Shown one piece after another: positions 56,001 through 64,000 of a stretch of DNA of 64,000 nt. A program made the position numbers and the translations under genes. This stretch comes from Cercis canadensis. Taxonomy: Eukaryota > Streptophyta > Magnoliopsida > Fabales > Fabaceae. Location of the stretch: positions 9,829-73,828 of the forward strand of contig QAOA01000573.1 in assembly GCA_003255065.1 (NCBI GenBank). Reading direction: 5' to 3'. The number at the start of each line of letters is the position of its first letter. Positions within the stretch are counted from its first letter, which is position 1. The notes under the pieces were generated by a model. The model was not told the origin of the DNA. It saw nothing but the letters and a program-made list of their open reading frames with translations, and did not search any database.

Positions 56001-56890
56001 CATTATGAATACTTGGTGATGCCTTTTGGTTTGTGTAATGCCCCTTATACTTTTCAAGCTATTATGAATAACTTGTTTGGCCCTAATTTGTGGAAGTTTG
56101 TTTTGGTTTTCTTCGATGATATACTGGTTTATAGTTCTTCATGGGTAGACCATCTGGTGCATTTGGAACCAACCTTGTAGGCACTAACTAGTAGCAAATT
56201 CTTTGCAAAATAATCAAAGTGCACATTTGGGTAGCAAGAGGTGGAGTATCTCGGTCATATTATTTCTTGTGAGGGTGTGAAAGTTGATCCAAAGAAAATT
56301 GCTGCAATAAAAGCATGGCCACAACTTGCCAACATTACACAACTGTGTGGGTTCCTTGGCCTTAGTGGCTATTATCGCAAGTTTGTGCAAGGATATGGTG
56401 TCATCACTGCCCCTCTCACAACCTTGCTCAAGAAAGGAAATTTTCAATGGAATAAGGCAGCAAGTCATGCATTTGAAACACTGAAAGAAGCCATGACCTC
56501 CACTCCTGTGCTTGCCATGCCAAACTTCTTTGAGACTTTCACTGTAGAAACCAATGCATGCAATCAAGGTATTGGGGCTATTCTCTCTCAACAATGCAGG
56601 CCACTTACATTCCTTAGCAAGTCCTTGGGTCCAAAAGCTCAAGTCCAATCTACTTATGTCAAGGAAATGCTGGCAATCCTTGAAGCTATATGGGTGTGGC
56701 GCCCTTATTTGCTTGGACAGCAGTTTACCATTGTAACAAATTAGCATAGCCTACGACATATGTTGGAACAACGTCTTATCACTCCAGAGCAGTAGAGGTG
56801 GGTTTCAAAGTTTCTTGGGTTTGATTATGAAGTGCGATACAAGGCGGGGCCAGACAATAGTGCAGCAAATGCCTTATCTTGGCACCCATA
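56001..56890 (+). pseudogene. chromovirus RT end and RNase H
   Basis: [23 protein letters not shown] and the catalytic [10 protein letters not shown], then EVEYLGHIISCEGVKVDPKKI, FLGLSGYYRKFVQGYG, RNase H FTVETNACNQGIGAILSQQ (second Asp of the usual TDAS replaced by N) and YVKEMLAILEAIWVWRPYLLG. Frame pieces at 56241-56744 and around; stops at 55986, 56178 and 56742. Confidence 0.82.
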
Positions 56891-58080
56891 GCCACTAGAG
56901 AGCATGGTATCTCACAGCCTTGGTTTTCTATTGCTGACCAGCTCAAATAGCTGAACTCAAAAGATGGTTATCTGCTACAATGGCAGAAACACAATCCAAG
57001 AAAAGGACTCAACGACTTGTCATTTCAAATTCCAGCATGGGATTCTGTGGTATAAAGGTCGGCTTGTCTTGCCTTCAAACCATCCACTGGTGCAATAGAT
57101 TATTAAGGAATACCATGGGTCTGTGATAGGTGGTCACTCGGGGACTTGAAGGACATACCAACGAATTAAGCAAGATTATTACTGGGAGGGTATGAAGAAC
57201 ATCATACAACAGTATGTAGCCACCTGTGATACCTGTCAACGTAACAAAATTGAAGCTAAGAGCCTTGCTGGGCTATTACAACCATTAAAAATTCCTACCA
57301 GTATATGGGAAGATGTAAGCATGGATTTTATTAAGGGGTTACCTCTCTCCATGGGGAAGGATGCCACACTTGTGGTGGTTGATCGGTTGAGTAAGTATAG
57401 CCACTTCATGCCTCTAACACATCCATTTTCAGCTAAGAAGGTTGTCAAGGCCTTTATAGAAGGGGTGGCGAGATTGCATGGGTTGCCAAACGCTATTATC
57501 AGTGATAAGGACCCTATCTTCCTTTCTAATATTTGGAAGGAGTACTTTCGACCTCAGGGCACCAAGTTAAAAATAAGTACTTGTTATCATCTTTGATGAC
57601 CAAACTAAAGTAATTAATCGATGCTTAGAACAATACCTATGCTGCTATTTAAGCCAGCACTCGAAGGCATGGGTTAGATTCTTACCATGGGCAAAGTATT
57701 GGTACAATACAAACTGACATGAGTCTATTAAAATGACTTTGTTTGAAATAGTGTATGGGAGGTATCCACCAAAAGACATTTAGTATGGTTTTGGTAGTAC
57801 CACTGTAGGTGAGGTTGAGCAAGAATTGGGGGATAGAGACCATGTTCTTGGTAGACTCAAGGAGCACTTGGAATCTGTCCGCAACTGGATGATGCAAGAA
57901 GCTAACAAACATAGGAGGCATGTCGAGTTTGAGGTTGGACAATTAGTGTTTCTAAAACTGCATCCATTTAGTCTTCAGTGTTTCATAGAGCCCACCAAAA
58001 ACTTGTTATTAAGTTTTATAGTCCTCACAAGGTTCTTAGAGGGTGGCGAAGGTAGCCTATCGGTTAGCATTTCCTGAAGG
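56891..58080 (+). pseudogene. chromovirus integrase
   Basis: Zinc finger remnant (YVATCDTCQRNKIEAKSLAGLL), core Asp in VSMDFIKGLPLS, Asp in IISDKDPIFLS, then DNA that has lost frame. Later pieces RYPPKDI..., EQELGDRDHVLGRLKEHLESV, and HRRHVEFEVGQLVFLKLHPF mark the C-terminal part. The Glu region around 57600-57620 is damaged by stops. Confidence 0.8.
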
Positions 58081-58372
58081 GTCTCGGGTTCACCCAGTGT
58101 TCCATGTCTCGTTCCTCAAAGTCAGGGTTGGCCCTTAGGATACACCAACCTGTGTTGATCCACCCATTAGTGGTGATGGGGCTCTTACTCTTGAGCCAGA
58201 ATACATTGTGCAGTACCGATGGGTGCAACATGGAGCTACACATGCATACTAAGCCTTGGTTAAATGGGAGCATTTGCCCAAAGACGATGGTACGTGGGAG
58301 CTGGTGGATAAGCTGCGCATGCAGTTTCCTAATAAGGTTCTTGAGGACAAGGAACCTTCCCAAGAGGGGAGG
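58081..58372 (+). pseudogene. chromovirus chromodomain
   Basis: Reads SRVHPVFHVSFLKVRVG, then LEPEYIVQYRWVQHGATHAY, one stop (58253), ALVKWEHLPKDDGTWELVDKLRMQFP. The V-KW----DD-TWE pattern with aromatic residues is a chromodomain, which in chromoviruses steers integration toward marked chromatin. The frame continues a short way into the 3' LTR. Confidence 0.75.
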
Positions 58373-58373
58373 A
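58361..58373 (+). promoter_or_regulatory. polypurine tract of chromovirus
   Basis: aagaggggaggaa directly before the 3' LTR. Confidence 0.8.
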
Positions 58374-58633
58374 ATGATACGCACCTAGGTAAAATGGTGC
58401 ATAAGCCTAATCCTAAGTATGCTTAGGGGATTAGGGTTGGGTATTTGGGTGCTATTAGGAATTTGTTAGGGTGTAGATTGTAGAATAGAAGGACTCTCAT
58501 ATTGAAAGGACTCTAGTAGTTATTATCTTCTTATCATCTGCAAAGTCTATATAAAGACCTGCTTGTTATTATTCAGTAATCAATTCATCAATAAAGCACC
58601 CAATTTCTTATCAACATTACCTAGTGTGTATCA
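58374..58633 (+). repeat. 3' LTR of chromovirus
   Basis: 260 bp, TGATACGCACCTAGG to GTGTATCA, with TATA box CTATATAAAG (about 58547-58556). Confidence 0.93.
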
Positions 58634-58638
58634 GAATT

Positions 58639-60087
58639 GCTATAAACTTAAGACTCCAAACAATAGCTCAAATGGTCATAGAATCTGTTCTTACATTAGA
58701 ATGATCGCGCCACCTTAGTACAAAGGACCTGACATTTTAGCACCTAGCGAGGGATGAAAAGATTATCGCAAGATTGAGGAGAAGCAATCATGCATCCATG
58801 GAGATGATCGTCAGGGACCTGAATGCATCATCGCAACAATGACTGGTAAGTGAAGAGGGGTCCTAAGGGAGAAGTACCTCAGGTATAGTGGCTGCCACTC
58901 GCACCTATATGCTATGGAGAAAACATCCACTGAGAGTGCCTTAATAAGATTTGAGTAGAGGTCTACCTCATGAGCCCCTTGAGAAAATCAACATAGTTAT
59001 TTAGCACGGAAAAACTATAAGTCGCGACTTTTGTTACCCTCATCAAAACTTGTATCAAACATGAGAATCATATTTTCTCAAATTGAAATTTCTTGGAAAC
59101 TAAAAAGAATTCGTGTATCAAACGCCACTTCACCTCAGTCTAGAATAACCTCATTCTCTTTGCATCACCTGACACCTCAACCCTAAATCTAGAATATTCT
59201 GACCAACTAACACATCAGCCCTTATCCCAATTGCCGCCCTTTTCCCAAATGCCCCAATTGACCTAGACAATAAATACCCCATGACTTGACATTGAGTGGC
59301 AAGCCTTTTGAAGCCATTTGGAGAAACCCCCTCAAGATACCTTCTGAGAATTGAGAGAAGCCTTTTGATAGCAAGCAAGCCTTACTAGAAAGAGAGCCCT
59401 TTAAGAGCCCCCTTCTAGACATATCTTTGAGAAATTCCTTTTGATAAAGAGACTTGAAATGGGCTAATGAAGTCTTCCTAGAGAATTGATATGCCATCTT
59501 TCTCCATCCCTTTGGCTACTCTCGTTGAATAACTCATTGTCTTGCTAGATCTTTCAAGGGTGCTCTACTCTTTCTGCGCTAAAGCACCCTCGCCAGAGAT
59601 TTCCTCATTGATGGATTCATGCCACTATCGCGAGAAGCCACCCACAAGCATACTTAAATCTTGGTGTGCCTATTTCTTGGTAGCATTATTAGTAACTTAA
59701 ATGTTTGCACTTTCCCATGTAAAGTTTCTCTAAAATTAATTAATGTAAGTATAAAACAATAATGTAAATATCTTATCTTCGAGAAAAAACAAAGAAGAAG
59801 CTTGCCATAGACTTAAGAATTCATATTGAATATTGATTCCCTAAATAAATACATTATTATATAGGTACATTGATTATAAGTTTAAGGATAACAAATAGCT
59901 AGTATCACAACACAACTAGTTCAAGTGATCTCTCAAAAATGTTGAAGTCCAAAGTTGGAATCCTCATTCTCCTAATTTTTCTAGCTAAAAAATGTAATTT
60001 TTCTGTCTAATGACCCAAAAAAAAAAATACACAAATAGTTAGTATCAAATAAAAATGACCACCGAATTTTGCCAATAAAGGATAAGG
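58639..60087. other. intergenic, no gene recognised
   Basis: No family recognised on either strand. The longest ORFs (59151-59497, minus) have no motif I know. 59118-59140 (gtatcaaacgccacttcacct) resembles one terminal repeat of the element at 49524, but I find no partner. Confidence 0.5.
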
Positions 60088-60495
60088 TCTAAAACAAATT
60101 TCTATTAGACAATTATTTTCAATTCAACCAAATGAATAATAATTCTTAGTGGATCACTCAAAAGTGAAGATATATGTCACATAAAAAAAAATGAAGACAA
60201 GTAGGTCACAATTATTATTAAGTTTTCACATTTCCCTTTTGTTGACCAATGGTCACCACATACTGACCAATGGTCAAATTTTGTGTTTCTCAATAGCTAT
60301 TGCATACTGACCAATGATTAACTTATGCTTCTCAATGGTAATCAATGAGAGAAATTGGAGAAAATTAACAATAAATGTCAGTCACTTGGAAATCTTTCCT
60401 TTTTTTTTTTTTGTTGTTGAGTGAGCCACTAAAAATTATTATTGATTTGAGCGACTTGTAAATAATTGTCTCAATCTCTATCTTAGATGTAAATT
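60088..60495. mobile_element. foldback repeat, possible MITE
   Basis: Left arm (attagacaattatttt...aataataattcttagtggatcactc) and right arm (gagtgagccactaaaaattattattgattt...aaataattgtctcaatc) are imperfect inverted repeats of about 70-90 bp around a 250-bp centre. The centre has three tgaccaatgg-type repeats. No target duplication is identified. Confidence 0.5.
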
Positions 60496-60901
60496 AGCAT
60501 TTCAATTCACAGTGTGTGCCAATAAATCACACCAAAAATATGTTCAAACTTATTATTTGTGGGGATTTCCTTCTTAATCCAGTAACTAGCTAGTGGTATT
60601 ATAGATTTTAGAGTTTTTTCCCCTTCGATATTAACCATAAGAACCTGAATAAAAATACTCAAAAGTAAAAAATAACCAAAATATCCTTGGTGTTATGTGA
60701 CTATTTTGTTTTATATTTGAACATAATAACCACCAATATGAATATAATAGCTATATAATTTACACATGATAATCACATATATAAACAAAATAACCACATA
60801 ACACTTAGTATTTTGATAATTTCTCATTATGTGACAGACAACTACTTAGAAGGTATTTGCTTTTAGCACCATTGAGTCTTTTATGTCAAGTTTTAGCACC
60901 C

Positions 60902-62344
60902 TGATGAACATTATTTTTATATATTAATTAATTCCCATTTTTAACCTCCTAATCTTATTTTGGGCCTATTTGATTGGGCTTGGGTCATATTTCATTAATT
61001 AGGTTCAAATTGGGCTTAAGTGTGTTTTTCAGCATTATTAGGGTTTTGACACTATTCTGTATTTCGGGTATATCTTTAGTTTTGTATGTCTAAAAATTGT
61101 GATTCCTGCCTTGTAGGAAAGCTAAGAGGATTATCTACAACTTTCATTTAGACCTCCAAGGCCAATTTAGATGTTCAGTGGTCAAATTTAACCCGGAAGT
61201 AGAGTAGAGTTGCTGCCGCTGGATCCTGACCCGTATGCAGTGTTTGGACCATAACTTGTTATGTACATGTCGTATGGACTTGAAGCCGGTCCCATTGGAA
61301 AGCTAAGACGCAGAGCTTCAATTGTTATGAAGACTGGTTCAACAAATTATGAAGTTAAGATGGTCTTATTTCCTGTCAAAAATGGCTGATTAGTCCAGAG
61401 ACCTATATGGACCTAGATGGACTTAAATGGGTTTAACTTCCTCAATTTAGGCCCAATTAGGCCCAAACTGGAGCCCATTTGAAGCTGAGGTCCAGAGGTT
61501 TAAACTAGGTTAGGGGTAAATTGGGTGTGCATGAAATTTAGGAAGTTATAATAAGAGAAAGGAGGCAGATGAGTTATCAATTCTAGACTAGACAGTTTTA
61601 GTTTTCTCTCATGTATTTGCTGGAACTTATTAAACTATGGTTTTCTTTCCTCATTGGAGCTTGGATTTCATGACCATGGAGGAGTAGAACTCTTGTAACC
61701 AAGTTAGACTTTTGATTAAATTCGGTTTTGTTCTTGAGATTATGTACTTAATTTGATTAAGTTTAATGCAATTTCGTTTTTCATTGGATTCTGATTGTCT
61801 AGATATTTTATATGGATCATGGAGATCTTTGTGATTTATATGGATGTTTAGGTGTGAAATAGAATTTAGATTGATTAATCTTTAATTCTGTGCATGAATC
61901 CTTTGAAGAATTGCTAATTGAGGTTCGATTTTCAGATTAGCCACTAATTGCTTAATCATTGTGATTACAAGATTAGTAATTGAATGAGGTTAATCTAATT
62001 CTAAGTGATAACTTAGTAGGAATAATTAGAGATTTCGGTTGTGATTAAATTCAATTAGCATTGCTGCATTAGGACTTAATCACTCATGTTAATCTAGGAT
62101 GGATCAAACCGGTTTATGGATAAATGTCTAGCTGGGTTACGTTTTAATCAACTTAATTAATCCTATTTCAATTCTGCTTTTTACAATCTAGAAATACAAT
62201 TCTGTTTTACAATCCCCTATTTTTAACTTAAAATTATTGATTACACATTGCATTCCTTGTGAAACAAATCCGGATTATGCCCTCTATTGCATTCTAATTA
62301 GGGGATTCGGTTTAATTTAATTGGTTAAGCAACATTTCCAAACA
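60902..62344 (+). repeat. 5' LTR of element C
   Basis: 1443 bp, TGATGAACATT to TTTCCAAACA, followed by the primer site. It is alignable with the solo LTR from about 60920 onward and carries about 150 extra bases near 61200-61400 (gttgctgccgctggatcc...). Confidence 0.85.
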
Positions 62345-62349
62345 AATTT

Positions 62350-62367
62350 TGGCGCCGTTGCCAGGGA
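62350..62367 (+). promoter_or_regulatory. primer binding site, tRNA-Asp type (element C)
   Basis: tggcgccgttgccaggga, one base different from the site in A and B (ccgggg). Confidence 0.85.
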
Positions 62368-63034
62368 ATGTTAATGTTAGTTGATGATTTTAAGTTCATT
62401 GTGTGAATTCTAGTCATTTGCTTCCATTCCTCCTCTGCTTTGTGTTTGTTTTTGTGTTCTTTTTTATGGTTTAGGTCACATTTGCATTACTTTTTGGCTA
62501 AGTTTTTGTTCTTGTGAGCCCTGTGGCTATTGTTTTTCTTGCATTTTAGTTTCCCTTGATGTTTTAGGTTGTCATTGTATGAGTTTTGGTGATTTGCTCC
62601 AATTTCCCCATTGTTTTCCTTGCATTTTGGCTTGATTCACTAATTTTCGCGTGTATTGTTCTGGCCAAATTTTTTTGCTTCGATTGACCTGAAACTTGGT
62701 CAGTTGAAGGAAAAGGGCCTGATAATCAAGGCACGTTGGAATGATGCCCACGTGGTTTGTGTTTTTAAGTCAAATTCTACTGTTTTGACCACTTTTCCAT
62801 TTTTTAAAGATTTTTTATTTGATTTTTGAGTTCCATTTAGTCTCAGCTTTCACCCTGTGGTGGTAGAAAAATTTTAAAAAATGTTTAGATGGGTCAACTA
62901 GTGTTATTTTGGTCTCTTTTTGCCTTTGTTTAGTGCATTTTGTGTGTTTCCATTTTAGTGCAATTATGTCACCCTGTGTGTGGTAATTCTGTTTTAGTGT
63001 GTTTTAGCATTTTGTCACTAGATGTGCATGATTT
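62368..63034 (+). other. 5' leader of element C
   Basis: Shares blocks with the A/B leaders: ttggtcagttgaaggaaaa (about 62695) and tggtggtagaaaaatttt (about 62860). A hairpin (acgttgg...cccacgt, 62733-62753) follows the first block, as in A and B, though its sequence differs. Confidence 0.6.
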
Positions 63035-64000
63035 ATGACTAGGTCGTCTTGCAGTGATTTAGGTGATTTTGATTGTGAGATTGATCAAACATTTCATAGC
63101 TGAAATAGACAATCTAGGAGAAGAGTAGTCTTTAATCCTGTTACTAATCATGTGATTAATTCTGTTGATAACATGACTGAGTATAACATAGATCCTAATA
63201 TTAATGATGCTGCCAATAGGGCTGGACATAATGATATGCATGTTAGACTTAGGACTCTAAAGGAGCTTGCTGCCCCAGATGTGACATACCAACCTTTAGG
63301 CATCCAATACCCTGAGTTAGATGCTTCTTTTGAACTCAAGTCCGGATTGATACACTTGTTGCCTAGATTTCATGGTCTTGCAGGTGAGGATCCCCATAAG
63401 CACTTGAAGGAATTCCATGTGGTTTGTTCAACAATGAAGCCACAAGGAGTTTCTGAGGAGGATATTAAATTGAGGGCATTTCCTTTTTCTCTTGCGGATA
63501 CTACAAAGGATTGGCTCTACTATCTCTCACAAGGCTCAGTGACAAATTGGAATGGGATGAAGAGACTCTTTTTGGAGAAGTTTTACCCTACCTCTAGGAC
63601 TGCTACAATTAGAAAGGACATTTGTGGTATAAGGTAGCTACCAGGAGAGACCTTGCATGAATACTAGGAAAGGTTCAATAGGTTGTGCTCAAGTTATCCC
63701 CACCATCAGATTAGTGACCAACTCTTAATTCAATATTTTTATGAGGGTCTAATGCCTATGGAGAGGAGCAATATTGATCCTGTTAGTGGAGGAGCATTGG
63801 TGGATAAGACACCTGTTGTAGCTAGGGATTTGATTTCTAATATGGCTGCCAATTCCCAACAGTTTGGCACTAGGATGCATTATGCCAATAGAGGGGTCAA
63901 TGAGGTTAATGTGCACCCTGCTGACCAACAGAGGATGGAACATAGGCTTGATGAGTTAACCTCATTTGTGAGACAATTAGCCATGAGGCAACATCAACAA
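63035..64000 (+). pseudogene. element C gag, three in-frame stops
   Basis: ATG at 63035 (MTRSSCSDLGDFDCEID). A single frame runs to the window end with stops at 63101, 63635 and 63674. Motifs parallel A: LIHLLPRFHGLAGEDPHKH, TKDWLYYLSQ, GETLHEY with TAG in place of the Trp codon in A, PHHQISDQLLIQYFYEGLMP, and GGALVDKTPVVARDLI. The 63635 and 63674 stops are TAG at positions that are Gln and Trp in A. The zinc-knuckle part lies outside the window. Confidence 0.85.

Larger units (their letters stand above)
47730..58633 (+). mobile_element. chromodomain Ty3/gypsy element (chromovirus) with nested copia
   Basis: A full element bounded by 259-bp and 260-bp LTRs (TGATACAC...GTGTATCA) and a perfect 5-bp target duplication gaatt (47725-47729, 58634-58638). 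It has an initiator-Met primer site, gag, protease, RT/RNase H, integrase, a C-terminal chromodomain and a polypurine tract. Short LTRs plus chromodomain suggest the Reina clade. A copia element is inserted between gag and protease. The coding parts are full of stops. Confidence 0.93.
60902..64000 (+). mobile_element. Athila-lineage element C, 5' part
   Basis: Plus-strand relative of A and B, in the order 5' LTR, tRNA-Asp primer site, leader, decayed gag, continuing past the window end. It is clearly diverged from A/B in LTR sequence but shares gag order, start motif and leader blocks. Its LTR family also left the solo LTR at 35579-36867. Confidence 0.88.

Noticed and set aside
59118..59140. 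A second copy of the Harbinger-like element ending here
   Set aside because: Only one end resembles the terminal repeat (gtatcaaacgccactt...) and no partner end or TAA/TTA duplication was found.
59151..59497. Minus-strand ORFs at 59151-59497 as a gene
   Set aside because: Overlapping in two frames, no recognised motif, no splice or promoter evidence.

Overview
The window is nuclear DNA from a flowering plant, most likely a eudicot. It is almost wholly transposable elements: plant Ty3/gypsy lineages (Athila, Tat, chromovirus), Ty1/copia, an L1-type LINE, a CACTA transposon with a TNP2-type transposase, MITEs and tRNA-derived SINEs. I cannot name the species. There are no bacterial genes, rRNA genes, tRNA genes or CRISPR arrays. 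The only host genes I recognise are two tandem minus-strand copies of a GILT-type thiol reductase, and both are damaged.

Layout. 1-20298: two minus-strand Athila-lineage elements (A on the left, B on the right) in the order internal-LTR-internal-LTR, sharing the LTR at 6990-8307. The left end lies outside the window. B carries a rearranged triplication of its gag/protease segment around a 253-base N gap. 20299-about 25690: the 3' half of a plus-strand Tat-lineage element into whose pol the A/B array is inserted. It has an RNase H/integrase region, a 40-bp tandem repeat, an antisense Transposase_28-type ORF with a probable intron, and a 3' LTR. 25799-26912: GILT copy 1, five exons with one nonsense codon. 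27314-32174: a 4.86-kb sequence that looks like a giant solo LTR, carrying a MULE-type MITE with a perfect 9-bp target duplication. 32175-34450: a SINE, a foldback MITE and a second SINE-like unit.

34451-42909: GILT copy 2, split by a 7164-bp CACTA element (34546-41709, 3-bp target duplication TTT) in its last exon and by a SINE in exon 4. The CACTA transposase gene is itself interrupted by a 1289-bp solo LTR. 43235-47216: a 5'-truncated minus-strand LINE broken by a Tourist-like MITE and by about 1.46 kb of unclassified DNA. 47730-58633: a chromodomain-carrying Ty3/gypsy element (target duplication GAATT). Its gag is interrupted by a 6068-bp copia element (target duplication GTAAT), which in turn holds a 1261-bp PIF/Harbinger-like element (target duplication TAA). 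58634-60901: no gene recognised, one foldback repeat. 60902-64000: 5' LTR, primer site, leader and decayed gag of another Athila-lineage element, whose family also supplied the solo LTR inside the CACTA element.

Nearly every coding region has stops or frameshifts, so this reads as a silenced, decaying nest of repeats. By eye, the A/B LTRs differ by under 1% apart from indels, and the chromovirus LTRs by several percent. The A/B array would then be the youngest large insertion.
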